From positions 26,241,316 through 26,305,315 of the forward strand of contig OX422183.1 of NCBI GenBank assembly GCA_949130485.1: a stretch of DNA of 64,000 bases, given 5' to 3'. A program made the position numbers and the translations under genes. Below, one piece after another: positions 47,519-60,370 of this stretch. The notes under the pieces are model-generated. The model made no database searches. It saw only the letters and a list, made by a program, of their open reading frames with translations, and was not told where the DNA came from. Source of the DNA: Agelas oroides. Lineage: Eukaryota > Porifera > Demospongiae > Agelasida > Agelasidae. The first letter of the stretch is position 1. The number at the start of each line of letters is the position of its first letter.

Positions 47519-50500
47519 CTTGTCCCTGTACCTCTTTCCTTATTTCAGTCCCTGTGTCCCTGTCCCTATGTCCTTGTGCATCTGTCCTTCACCTACTTCT
47601 GTGTCCCTCTCCCTGTCCTACTGTCGCGCTGTCCCAGTCCCTTTGTCCCTGTCCCTCGGTCCCTGTCCCTCGGTCCCTGTCCCTGTCCTCTGTCCTTGTC
47701 TCTCTGTCCCTGTCCCTCTGTGGCACTCACCTTGTCCCCCTGTCCCTGTCCTTATTTGTGTCCCTCTCCATGTCCCTCTGTCCCTGCACCTGTCTCCTTG
47801 TCTCTGCCTTTGCTGTCATTCATTTCCTATCCATGTCCCAGTCCCTCTGTCCCCCAGTCTCTGTCCCTATGTGTGTCCTTGTCCCTGTCACTCTATCCCT
47901 GTTCCTGTTCCTGCCCCTCTACAGCTGTCCCTGTCCTTCAACCCCTGACCCTGTACCTGTCGTTATCACCATCAGTCCGTCCCTGTCTGTATCACCCTGT
48001 CCCCGTTCCTGTCCCTCTCCCGGTTCCCATCCGTCTGTCCCTTTGTTTCCCTTTCCCTCTGTTCCTGTCCCTATGTCTGACCTTATCCCTCTCCCCCGGT
48101 CTGACTATTCCTGTCGGTCCCAGTCCTTGTTCCACTCTTTGTCCCTGCCCTTGTTCCTGTTCCCATCCATGTCTGTGTCACTTTGTCTGTGTCACTCTGT
48201 CCCTGTTCCTGTGCCTTTGTTTCTGTTGCTATATGTCCCTGTCCTGGTCCCTCTGTCTCTATCCATCTGTTCCCGTCACTCAGTCCCTGTTGCCTGTTCC
48301 TGTCTATCTGTCACAGTCCCTATCCGTTTGTCATTGTCTCTGTCATTGTATCTGTCCCTGTGCATTTCGCTGTCCTTATTGCTATCCCCAACTCACTGTC
48401 CCTCTGTCGCTGTTCATCTCCCTCTTCCTTGTTCATACCCTTTTCTCCCTATCCATCTCTCTCTTTCTTGCACCTATCCCTCTGTCCCTGTCCCTCTGTC
48501 CCTGTTCCTGTCCTTATCCCTGTCCCTATTTGTGTCCCTCTCCCTGTCCCTCTGTGCCTTCACCTATCTCCCTGTCTCTGTCCCTCTCCTCATCTCTATC
48601 TCCCTTTTCCTTATCCATGTCCTTTTGTCCCTGTACATCTCATCCTGTCACTCTGTCCCTGTTCCTGTCTTTGTCCCTATCCATCTCCCTCTTCCTTCTT
48701 CATATCTGTTTGTCCCTGTACATCTGGCCCTGTCACTCTGTTCCTGTTCCTGTCCATCTGTCTCTGTCCCTGTCACTGTCCCTCTATCCCTCTCTCTGTC
48801 CCTGTGTCCCTTTCAATTTTTCCGTCCCTCTGTCCCTGTTCTCCTGTCTATGTCCCAGTCCCAGTCCTTGTGCCTATGTATCTCCCTCTTCCCTGCTCTT
48901 CTATCCTGGTCCCTCTGTCCCCGTTCCTTTCTATCTGTCATAGTCCCTGTCCCTTTGCTGTCATTCATTTCCCATCCCTCCTGTCATTGTCCCTGTCCCT
49001 GTCACTCTATCCCTCTTCCTGTTCCTGTCCCTCTGCAGCTGTCCCTGTCCTTCAACCCCTGTCCCTGTTCCTGTCGTTATCACTACCGCTCTGTCCCTGT
49101 CTGTGTCACCCTTTCCCCGTTTCTGTCCCTCTCCCGGTTCCCATCCGTCTGTCCCTCTGTTTCTCTTTCCCTCTGTTCCTGTCCCTATGTCTGGCCTTGT
49201 CCCTTTCACCCAGTCTGACTATACCTGTCGCTCCCTGTCCTTGTTCCTCTCTTTGTCCCTGCCCTTGTTCCTGTTCCTGTCCCTGTCTGTGTCACTTTGT
49301 CTGTGTCACTCTGTCCGTATCCCTGTCCCTCTGTCCCTGTTTGTGTCACCCTGTTCATGTTCCTGTCCTATGTCACTGTTCCTCTGTCCCTGTCCCTATG
49401 TCTGTCCTTGTTTCTCTGTCCCTGTCTGACTATTCCTGTCGCTGTCCCTCTGTCGTTGTTTCTCTGTCTGTGTCTGACTATTCCTGTCACTGTCCCTCTG
49501 TCCCTGTCATGTCCTGTCCCTGTCCTGTCCCTGTCCATCTGTCCCTCTGTCCCTCTCTCCCTGTCCTGTCCATGTTCCTGTCCATGTTCCTGTCCCTTTC
49601 TTCCTGTTCATATGTCCCATTGCCCCTGTTCATCTGGCCTTGTCTTTGTCCCTGTCCCTATTGCTGTGATTTTCTTCCTGTCCCTATCGTTGTCCCAAAC
49701 TACCTTTTTCTCTCTCCCTCTGTCCCTATCCCTCTGTCCCTATACCTCTGTCCCTGTCCCTTTTCCTGTCCCTATCCTTGTCCGTCTGTCCTGTCTGTGT
49801 CGCCCTGTCCCTGTTCCTGTCCCTCTTTCCTTATTCTTCTCCGTCTGTTGTCCTTCTGTTCCTGTCCAAGTCCCCCTTTCCATGTCCATTTCCGTAGCTC
49901 CCCGTTTCTGTCCTCCTTTCCCTTTTCCTGTCCCTGTCTGTCTGTCACAGTCTCTGTCCTTCGGTCCGTGTCCATCTGTCATGTCTCTGTTCCTGTCCCT
50001 TTCACTGTCATTCTTTCCCGTCCCTCTCTCACTCTGTCACTGTCCTTCTGTCCTTTTCCCTACGTCTGCCAATTGTCCCTCCGTCCCCCTTTTCTCTATC
50101 CCTGTCCCTGTGTCTTTGTCCATCTGTCCTCACCCCTATTTCTGTGTCCCTCTCCCTGTCCCCCTGTCATTGTCCCTCTGTTCCTGTCCCTGTCCCTCTG
50201 TCCTTGTCCCCAGTCACTCTCCCTGTCCCCCTGTCCTTGTCTCTCTGTCGTGTCCCTCACTCCCTGTCCCTCTGTCTCTGTCTCATCTCTCTTGGTCCCT
50301 ATACCTCTTTCCTTATTCCAGTCCCTGTGTCCCTGTCCCTATGTCCTTGTGCATCTGTCCTTCACCTACTTCTGTGTCCCTCTCCCTGTCCTCTTGTCAC
50401 GCTGTCCCTGTCCCTTTGTCACTGTCTTCTGCCATTGTCTCTCTGTCCCTATCCTTCTGTCCTTGTCCCCCGTCACTCACCCTGTCCCCCTGTCTCTATT

Positions 50501-51624
50501 TGTGTCCCTCTCCATGTCCCTCTGTCCCTGTACCTGTCTCCTTGTCTCTGTCCCTGTCCTTGTCTCTATCTCACTCTTCCTTGTCCATATACATTTGTCC
50601 CCATACATCTGGCACTGTCATCCTGTCCCTGATCCTGTCTGTGTCCATATCCATATCCATCTCCGTCTTCCTTGTCCCTATCCCTCTGTCCCTGTACATC
50701 TGGCCCTGTCACTCTGTTCCTGTTCCTGTCCATCTGTCTCTGTCCCTCTCACTGTCCCTCTATCCCTCTCTCTGTCCCTTTGTCCCTTTCAATTTTTCCG
50801 TCCTTCTGTCCCTGTTCTCCTGTCTATGTCCCAGTCCCAGTCCTTGTGCCTATGTATCTCCCTCTTCCCTGTCCTTCTATCCTGGTCCCACTGTCGCCAT
50901 TCTTTTCTATCTGTAATAGTCCCTGTCCCTTTGCTGTCATTCATTTCCTATCCCTGTCCCAGTCCCTCTGTCCCTCAGTCTCTGTCCCTATGTGTGTCCT
51001 CCCTGTCACTCTATCCATTCCCCTGTTCCTATTCCCGTCCCTTTGCAGCTGTCCCTCTCCTTCAGCCCCAGTCCCTGTTTCTGGCATTATCACTATCGCT
51101 CTGTCCCTGTCTGTGTCACCCTCTCCCCATTCCTGTCCCTTTGTCCCTTTTCCTCTGTCCCTTTCTCTGTTCCCATCCGTCTCTCCCTGTCCCTCTGTTT
51201 CTCTTTCCCTCTGTTGCTGTCACTGTGTCTGGGCCTGTCCCTCTATCCCTGTTTGACTATTCCTGTCGGTCCCTGTCCTTGTTCCTCTCTTTGTCCCTGC
51301 TCTTGTTCCTGTTCCTGTCCCTGTCTGTGTCACTTTATCTCTGTCATTCTGTCCCTGTTCCTGTCCCTTTGTTTCTGTTCCTCTGTCCCAGTCCTTGTTT
51401 TGTCCGTCCCTGTCCCGGTCCATTTCCCTCTCTCCCTGTTTCCGTCCCTGTCCTTCTGTCCTGGTCCCTCTGTCTCTATCCATCTGTTCCTGTCACTCAG
51501 TCCCTGTTGCCTATTCCTGTCTATCTGTCACGGTCCCTGTCCATCTGTCATTGTCTCTGTCCCTGTGCATTTTGCTGCCCTTATTGCTGTCCCCAACTCG
51601 CTGTCCCTCTGTCCCTCTCCCTAT

Positions 51625-51774
51625 GAGTTCCTTAAGCTTGTTCCTCTGTCCCTATTAACTGTACCCCTTGTTCATAGTGCCATGGGTGCATGTGTTAAAT
51701 TTGGCATGTCCAAAGTTGTTTGGTGTATAATTTATATGTATATAGGCTGCCTTAACTGTTCTGAGGGTTATTGT
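51625..51774. repeat. AT-rich island, copy 3
   Basis: Third copy of the island at 18249 and 31076, about 1.4 kb before core 6, the same offset as copy 1. Confidence 0.75.
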
Positions 51775-53202
51775 CCCTATCCCTGTCCCTCTGTCCCTGT
51801 TTGTGTCACCCTCTTCATGTTCCTGTCCTTCGACACTGTTCCTCTGTCCCTGTCCCTATGTCTGTCCTTGTTTCTCTGTCCCTGTCTGACTATTCCTGTC
51901 GCTGTCCCTCTGTCCTTGTTTCTCTGTGCCTGTGTGACTATCCCTGTCACAGTCCCTCTGTCCCTGACATATCCTGTCCCTGTCCTGTCCCTGTCCTGCC
52001 CTGTCCTGTCCCTGTCCTGTCCTTGTCCATCTGTCCCTCTGTCCCAGTCCTGTCCACATTCCTGTCCCTCTTCCTGTCCCTTCCTGTTGCTATGTCCCAT
52101 TGCCTGTTTGTGTGTCCATGTCCCAGTCCATTTCCCTCCACCCCTGACCTTCTCCCCTGGTCCCTCTGTCCCTCTCTATCTGTTCCTGTCACTCAGTCCC
52201 TGTTCCCTGTTCCTGGGTACTGTCTATCTGTCACAGTCCCTGTCCCTCTGTCCCTGTCGATCTGGCCTTGTCTATGTCCCTGTCCCTATCGCTGTCCCAA
52301 ACTACCTTTTCCTCTCTCCCTCTGTCTTTATCCCTCTGTCTTTATCCCTCTGTCCCTGTCCCTTTTCCTGTCCCTATTCTTGTCCCTCTGTCCTGTCTTT
52401 GTCACCCTGTCCCTGTTCCTGTCGCTTTGTCTCTGTTTCTCCATCCCTTTCCCTGTTTCTATCTTTCTGTCTCAGTCACTGTTTGTATGTCCCTCCGTTC
52501 CCGTCCCTGTCCATTTCCCAGTCCATCTCCCTCTCTCCTTGTCCCGGATGTTGTCTCTCTATTCCTCCCTCTGTCCCTATCCATGTTCTCATATCTCTGC
52601 CCCTGTCCTCTTCCTTGTGCCTATTTGTCTCCCTCTTCCCTATCCTTCTTTCCAAGTCTCTCTGTTCCTGTTCATCTGTTCCGGCCCCTCTGTCCCTGTC
52701 CATCTGTTCCTGTCACTCTGTCCCTGTTCCTATCTATCTGTTACAGTCGCCATATCATTGTACCCCTGTCACTCTGTTCCTGTCCCTGTGCCTTTGTTCC
52801 TGTCCTTTTCCGTCTGTCCATGTGCTGGCCTCTGTCCATGTACCTCTGTTCCTGTGACCCTCGACGTCTTTCTCCTTCTCACTATCCCTCTCTCCCTGTC
52901 CCTGTACCTGTGCCTTTGTCCCAAACTCTTTGGCCTTGTCCCTCTGTTCCTAACTCTTTCTCCTCTGTCCCTGTATGTCTGTCCATCTTCCAGTTCCTCT
53001 ACCTGTCCATCTCCCTCTCTCCCTGTCCCTGTCCCTCTGTCTGTATCTCAGTTCCTGTCTTTCTCTCCCTGTCCCAGTCCCTTTCCCACATTCGCTATTC
53101 ATGTCCCTCTCTCCCTGTCCCTGTGTCCCTTTCCCTGTCTCTCACTCCCTGCCTCTTTCGCTCTATTCCCCTCTCCCTGTCCCTGTGTTTGTCCTTCTGT
53201 CC

Positions 53203-55749
53203 TTGACTCTACCCTCTCTTTCGTTGATATACCTAGTTCTACTAGGTTCATTATGACATCCCCCAACTTTTGTAGTTGTACTGGATTACCCTTAACTCTA
53301 CTTGGTTGTACTTGACTCTACCAAGCTCTATACTATAATGCTCTACCAGGTTTAGTTGAACTCTCCTACAGTCTGCTACGTTGTACTACTAGAATCTATA
53401 CAACACTCTGTATCCCACTCTACCGTAGCTTCTAATGGAATCTGCCTTACCCCACTACACTCTACCGTAGCTCTACCTGATTCTAAGGGACTCTGCTTGA
53501 CTCCACCTCTCTCTGCCATGGCTCTACCTGATTATACAGGAGAGTATTTGACTCCAACTCACTTCACCATGGATTTCCTGGTTCCAATCAATGCCACCCT
53601 TACTCTACATCTTTCTAGTTCTACTTGACTGTTGTTATTTTGCAAAGATAGTGGTTTTGTTGCTTCTTACTTCCTTTTTTCCTACTTATATGCACTTACT
53701 CCTTACTAAAGCATCCCTACATGTCTCAAGAAGTCATGCTAGTAGAACTAGGGCAGAATCTACATCTAGTGAGGTTTTCTGTATTGAAGAAGTCCCACAA
53801 TCAACTTTACACTGACATGAATTCTGCACAATGTAACACGCTATTACAGCAGAAACCCTTCCCCCTGACTCCCCTCAGAACCAGCCAACTTCCCCTCCAC
53901 TTATCCCCAGTAACAGTCTAACCTCTTTCCACAACACGTACACTAGCTCCCAGCATGAAGAGTCCTTATCTGGATTCCTTCAATTATTCAGCCCTACCCT
54001 AGCATACATGTAATCTGGAACAAATGGCCATCACCCTCCTACCCTCTCCCTCTCCCTCAAAGATCCCTACGGATTAGGGGAAGACATAATTTGCACAGTT
54101 TTGTGAGTGTTACCTCAGTAAATGGGAGCTACGATATGCATCCTAGCAGTGTTGGCGCTCCCCCACCCGACACCCCAACCACTGCTGTGTAGCTATCTCT
54201 TGGATACACTGACAACGCAGTGGGAATGGAGGCAATGTAGCTAGCTACACTACCTGCAAGGTTGAACTTCTTAGAAGCTAGTAGCTATAGATAGTCAAGA
54301 GTACAAAAATCATATAAGCTAGGCAGTAATCTTGATGACATTCTGCCAAATGCATGCAAGTGAACCAAAAAAATGAGCAAAGAGTTTCCCCACTATGATG
54401 AGGTCTTGGGGTATTGGGCTACCACGACACACGCAACACTACATGGCCAGAACAAGTCCCAGGTAACACCTGATGGCAGAGCCAGAGCCACTCTCCTCCT
54501 TGCAGCTGGCTAGGCTGACACCCCTGGTTCCACTCCGTGTCCAGAGTCTGTGGGATGTAAGGGAGGAACAGAGCGGCCCCTAGACCATATCGAGCAGCCA
54601 ACTCGCATAGCTCTGAACCTTCTAACAGCTTTGGTTATGACTGTTAGTCCCCACAGTCTCCATGTAGGACACTCCCCAACAGCTGCGCACAGTGTGGGTA
54701 CTAGTAAAAGTGTTTTTCTCCTATTTATACTGCTATAAAATGCGTCCCTAATAATTATGGGTTTCGAAACAATGAATATCATTAACGTCTCGTTAATTAC
54801 ATTTCCGCTTGCGTGTGCACGCGTTCGCTTGCACCTCATTAGCCCTCGCGGTCGCGGAACCAGACTCGGACTCCGCGAGCTAACCAGATCCAAACGCAGT
54901 TTTTGTCACTACTGGCAGGAGCCGTGTGAAGGTCTGCAGTCTAGATCAAAGGACAAATGTTACCTTCAGGCTAGGGTATAGCTGGAAGTAACAGCTAGCC
55001 ACACGATCATGGCTGCGAGTCAACGTATCAGAGACAGTGCTGCATTGCGTCTCAGATGATGTGGTGTCTTCTCGTTTCCCATGCCATGGTGTCTCATCGT
55101 CTAGCAGGTACAGGGTGCACTTGCAGATTGCTCTGAAATGAACAGTCAGTAAGATATCAAGGTGATTGTGTAACCAACATAGGCAGTGTTGTCCCATTGT
55201 GTCTCATGATGTCACATGGGATCTCATGTTACATGATGGTTCGTGTTGTCTGATGGTGTCAAGGTTTCATGTCGAAGCACCCTGATGACCAGTGTTTTTG
55301 AAGCATATCTAGCAAAAAACAAGTCACTTTGCCATAAATGCCCAATCCATTTGAGCCATAAATGCCCCACCCATTTATGACGAATATGCCCCACCCATTT
55401 GTGACCTAAATGCCACACCCATTTATGACATAAATGCCGCACCTATTCAAGCGATGAATGTCTCATTCCTGATTTGCCAACTGGTGCTGGTGCACCCCCA
55501 CATGACACAACTGCCTCTGTTACTGTCCCACTATCCATTCCGTGTTCTTCTATTTCTGTGTCTTTCACTTTTGTCCATCTGTCCCTGTCCCTATGTCCCT
55601 GTCTCCTTCCATGTGTCCCGGTCCTGGAAATTTTCACCTAATGAAGATCGATTTGCCAGCTGGTGTTGGTGCACCCCCACTTGACGCACAACTGCCTCTG
55701 TTGCTGTCCCACTATCCATTCCATGTTCTGCTTCTGTGTCTTTCACTTT
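53203..55749. repeat. Core unit, copy 6 (full length)
   Basis: Closest in structure to core 1: 2.55 kb, VNTR with the same five-unit pattern, and no 70-bp AT-rich segment. Minus-facing TATA-like box 54722-54729; CpG hairpin 54852-54858 with 54872-54878. The hairpin corresponding to 1567-1586 is degraded (gagctacgatatgcatcc). A 5-bp duplication (catgccatgg) lies near 55080. Confidence 0.9.
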
Positions 55750-58700
55750 GTCCGTCTGTCCCTGTTCCTACGTCCCTCTCAATGTCCTTGTCACTATCCC
55801 TGTTCCCCTGTCCCTGTTGCTGTCGCTATCCCTGGCCCCTGTCCCTATTCCTCTGTCCCTTTCTCTGTTCTAATCCGTCTGTCCCTTTCCCTATGTCTGT
55901 CCTTCTCCCCTTGCCCCGGTACCTGTCCCTGTCCATCTTCCTCTGTCCAAAGTCTGTCTCTGATCTCGTACCGGTACCAGTCCTTGCTTCTTTGTCATCT
56001 TCCCTCTCCCCTCCACTGTGTCCTTCTGCTCCTGTTTTTATCCCTCCAGGACCATTTCTGGCCCTCTCTTCCCGTTCCCCCATTCCTGTCCCTCTGTCCC
56101 TGTCTCTCTGTCCCTGTCCCTCTGTCCCTGTCTCTCTGTCCCTGTCCCTCTGTCCCTGTCACTCTGTCCGTGTCTCAGTCGCTATTCCGGTCCCTCTTTC
56201 CTTATTCTTGTCCGTGTGTTGTGCTTCTGTTCCTGTCCAAGCCCCCATTTCCATGTCCCTTTCCATAGATCCCCGTTTCTGTCCTCCTTTCCCTGTTCCT
56301 GTCCCTGTCTGTCTGTCACAGTCCCTGTCCTTCGGTCCATGTCCATCTGCCCTTTCTCTGTTCCTGTACCTTTCGCTGTGATTCCTTCCTGTCCCTCTCT
56401 CATCCTGTCACTGTCCGTCTGTCCCTTTCCCTACCTCTGTCAATTGTCCCTCCGTCCCTGTGTCCTTGTCCGTCTGTCCTCGCCCCTATTTCTGTCTCCT
56501 CCCTGTTCACCTGTCCCCCTGTCCCTGTCCTCTGTTCTGATCCCTGTCCCTCTGTCCTTGTCCCCTGTCACTCTCCCTGTCACTCTCCCTATCCCTCTGT
56601 GCTGTCCCTCTGTGCTTTTCCCTCTGTCCTTGTCCCTCTGTTCCGGTCCCGTTCCCTCTGTCCTTGTCCCCTGTCCCCCTGTCGCTGACCCTCTGTCCCT
56701 GTCCCTCTGTGCTATCCCTCTGTCCTTCTCCCTCTGTCCTTGTCCCTCTGTCCTTGTCCCTCTGTCCCTGTCCCTCTGTCGTGTCCTTCTGTCCCTGTCC
56801 CCTGTCCCCTGTCCCTCTCCCTCTGTCATGTCCCTCGGTCCCTGTCCTTCTTTCTCCTATTCCAGTCCATTTGTCCCTGTTCATGTGTCCTGGTCGGTCT
56901 GTCCTTTCCCCTATTTCTGAGTATCTCTACCTGATCCCCTGTCCCCCTGTCCCCCTGTCCCTGTGACTGTGTCCCTGTTCCTGCCTATGTTTCTATCCAC
57001 CTCCCTCTTCCTTCTCCCCATCCCTCTGTCCCTGTACATCTCTCCCTGTCCCTCTGTCCTTATCCATCTGTCACTCTGTCCCTGTTCCAGTCCTTGTCCG
57101 TCTGTATCTGTTCCTCTTTGTGTCCCTCTCCTTGTCCCTCTGTCCCTGTACCTATCTCCCTTTCTCTCTCCCTGTCCTCATCTCAATCTCCCTCTTCATT
57201 ATCCATATCCCTTTATCCCTGTACATCTGGCCCTGTGACTGTGTTCCTGTTCCTGTCTTTGTCCCGATCCATCTCCCTCTTCCATGTCCCCATCCCTCTG
57301 TCCTTGTCTCTCTGTCCTTGTCCCTCTGTACCTGTCCCTCTGTCCCTGTCCCTGTCCCTCTATCCCTGTCCCTCTGTTCTTGTCCCTGTCCTTGTCCCTC
57401 TGTTTCTGTCTCATCTCTACTTGTCCCTATACCTCTTTCCTTATTCCAGTGCCTGCGTCCTTGTGCATCTGTCCTTCCCCTATTTCTGTGTCCCTCTCCC
57501 TGTCCTCCTCTCCCACTGTCCCTGTCCCTCTGTCCTTGTCACTCTGTCCCTGTCCCTCTGTCCTTTTTCCCTGTCATTCTCCCTGTACCCCTGTCCCTGT
57601 CCCTGTTTGTGTCCTTCTCCGTGTCCCTCTGTCCCTGTACCTGTCTCCTTGTCTCTCTTCCTGCCCTTGTCTCTATCTCCCTCTTCCTTGTCCATATCCC
57701 TTTGTCCCTGTACATCTGGCACTGTCACTCTGTCCCTGTACCTATCTCCCTGTCTCTGTCCCTGTCCTCCACTCTATCTCCCTTTACCTTATCCGTATCC
57801 CTTTGTCCCTGTACATCTCGCCCTGTCACTCTGTGCCTGTTCCTGTCTTTGTCCCTATCCATCTCCCTCTTCCTTTTCCCCATCCACCTCTCTACTTTTC
57901 CCTCTGTCTCTGTCCCTCTGTCCTTGTCCCTCTGTCTCCGTCCCTCTGTCCTTGTCCCTCTGTCCCTGTCCCTCTGTCCTTGTCCCCTGCCACTCTCCCT
58001 GTCCCCCTGTCCTTGTCCCTCGGTTGTGTCCCTCAGTCCCTGTCCCTCTGTCTCTGTCTCATCTCTCCTTGTCCCTATACCTCTTTCCTTATTCCAGTCC
58101 CTGTGTCCCTGTCCCTATGTCTTTGTGCATCTGTCCTTCACCTACTTCTTTGTCCCTCTCCCTGTCCTACTATCGCGCTGTCCCTGTACCTTTGTCCCTG
58201 TCCTTCGGTCCCTGTCCCTGTCCTCTGTCCTTGTCTCTCTGTCCCTGTTCCCCTGTCCCTGTCCTTATTTGTGTCCCTCTCCGTGTCCCTCTGTCCCTGT
58301 ACCTGTCTCCTTGTCTCTGTCCCTGTCCTTGTCTCTATCTCCCTCTTCCTTGTCCATATCCCTTTGTCCCCGTACATCTGGCACTGTCACTCTGTCCCTG
58401 ATCCTGTTTGTGTCCATATCCATCTCCATCTTCCTTGTCCCTATCCCTCTGTCCCTGTCCATCTGGCCCTGTCTCTCTGTCCCTGTTGCTGTCCATCTGT
58501 CTCTGTCCCTCTCACTGTCACTCTATCCCTCTCTCTGTCCCAGTGTCCCTTTCAATTTTAACATCCCTCTGTCCCCGTTGTCCTGTCTATGTCCCAGTCC
58601 AAGTCCTTGTCACTATGTATCTCCCTCTTCCCTGTCCTTCTATCCTGGTCCCTCTGTCCTCGTTCCTTTCTATCTGTCAAAGTCCCTGTCCCTTTGCTGT

Positions 58701-60370
58701 CATTCATTTCCTATCCCTGTCCCAGTCCCTCTGTCCCCCAGTCTCTGTCCCCATGTGTGTCCTTGTCCCTGTCACTCTATCCCTGTTCCATTTCCTGTCC
58801 CTCTGCAGCTGTCCCTGTCCTTCAACCCCTGACCCTGTACCTGTCGTTATCACCATCGGTCCGTCCCTGTCTCTATCACCCTGTCCCCGTTCCTGTCCCT
58901 CTCCCGGTTCCATCCGTCTGTCCCTCTGTTTCCCTTTCCCTCTGTTCCTGTCCCTATGTCTGATCTTATCCCTCTCCTCCGGTCTGACTATTCCTGTCGG
59001 TCCCTGTCCTTGTTCCACTCTTTGTCCCTGCCCTTGTTCCTGTTCCCATCCATGTCTGTGTCACTTTGTCTGTGTCACTCTGTCCCTGTTCCTGTGCCTT
59101 TGTTTCTGTTGCTATATGTCCCTGTCCTTGTCCCTCTGTCTCTATCCTTCTGTTCCCGTCACTCAGTCCCTGTTGCCTGTTCCTGTCTATCTGTCACAGT
59201 CCCTATCCGTCTGTCATTGTCTCTGTCCCTGTGCATTTCGCTGTCCTTATTGCTATCCCCAACTCGCTGTCCCTCTGTCCCTGTCCCTCTGTCCCTGTTC
59301 CTGTCCTTGTCCGTCTGTCCTTGTCCCTGTCCCTATTTGTGTCCCTCTCCCTGTCCCTCTGTTCCTGTACCTATCTCCCTGTCTCTGTCCCTCTCCTCAT
59401 CTCTATCTCCCTTTTCTTTATCCATGTCCTTTTGTCCCTGTACATCTCGCCCTGTCACTCTGTCCCTTTTCCTGTGTTTGTCCCTATCCATCTCCCTCTT
59501 CCTTGTTCATATCCTTTTGTCCCTGTACATCTGGCCCTGTCACTCTGTTTCCTGTTCCTGTCCATCTGTCTCTGTCCCTGTTTGTATGTCCCTCCGTTCC
59601 TGTCCCTGTCCATTTCCCTGTCCATCTCCCTCTCTCCTTGTCCCGGATGTTGTCTCTCTATTCCTCCCTCTGTCCCTCTGTCCCTATCCATGTTCTCATA
59701 TCTCTGCCCCTGTCCTCGTCCTTGTGCCTGTTTGTCTCCCTCTTCCCTATCCTTCTTTCCAACTCCCTCTGTTCCTGTTCATCTGTTCCGGCCCCTCTGT
59801 CCCTGTCCATCTGTTCCTGTCACTCTGTCCCTGTTCTTATCTATCTGTTACAGTCGCCCTATCATTGTACCCCTGTCACTCTGTTCCTGTCCCTTTCTGT
59901 CTGTCCATGTGCTGGCCTCTGTCCATGTCCCTCTGTTCCTGTGACCCTCGACGTCCTTGTCCTTGTCACTATCCCTCTCTCCCTGTCCCTGTACCTGTGC
60001 CTTTGTCCCAAACTCTTTGTCCTTGTCCCTCTGTTCCTAACTCTTTCTTCCTCTGTCCCTGTCTGTCTGTCCATCTTCCAGTTCCTCTACCTGTCCATCT
60101 CCCTCTCTCCCTGTCCCTCTGTCCGTATCTCAGTCCCTGTCTTTCTCTCCCTGTCCCCGTCCCTGTCCCTCATTCCCTATTCATGTCCCTCTCTCCCTGT
60201 CCCTCTGTCCGTATCTCAGTTCCTGTCTTTCTCTCCCTGTCCCCGTCCCTGTCCCTCATTCCCTATTCATGTCCCTCTCTCCCTGTCCCTATGTCCCTTT
60301 CCCTGGCTCTCTCTCCCTGCCTCTTTCGCTCTCTCCCCCTCTCCCTGTCCCTGTGTTTGTCCTTCTGTCC
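55750..60370. repeat. Satellite array segment 8
   Basis: 4.6-kb interval with post-core and pre-core modules but no AT-rich island. An 86-bp tandem duplication sits in the pre-core module (about 60104-60275). It is not seen before the other cores. Confidence 0.9.
60104..60275. repeat. 86-bp tandem duplication in pre-core module of core 7
   Basis: The phrase gtccgtatctcag occurs at 60121 and again at 60207, and the surrounding sequence matches over the whole unit with one visible change (agtccc versus agttcc). Pre-core modules elsewhere have this unit once. Confidence 0.85.

Larger units (their letters stand above)
44842..53202. repeat. Satellite array segment 7
   Basis: 14-mer satellite with post-core module, mid-array blocks, island (51625-51774) and pre-core module, so it is close to a complete higher-order interval (core-to-core distance about 10.0 kb). 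It contains a near-exact 89-bp tandem duplication at about 47341-47518. The longest forward open frame in the window (48183-51626, 1,147 codons) lies here and is an artefact of the repeat. Confidence 0.9.

Noticed and set aside
48183-51626. Very long plus-strand open frames of Leu/Ser/Cys/Pro/Val-rich protein, here 1,147 codons, and similar ones across all arrays
   Set aside because: The 14-bp word has no stop in any forward frame, and since 14 is not a multiple of three each frame reads the same 14-residue cycle (SLSLCPCPSVPVPL). Overlapping frames are open together, many starts are not ATG, and the same composition occurs wherever the satellite does.
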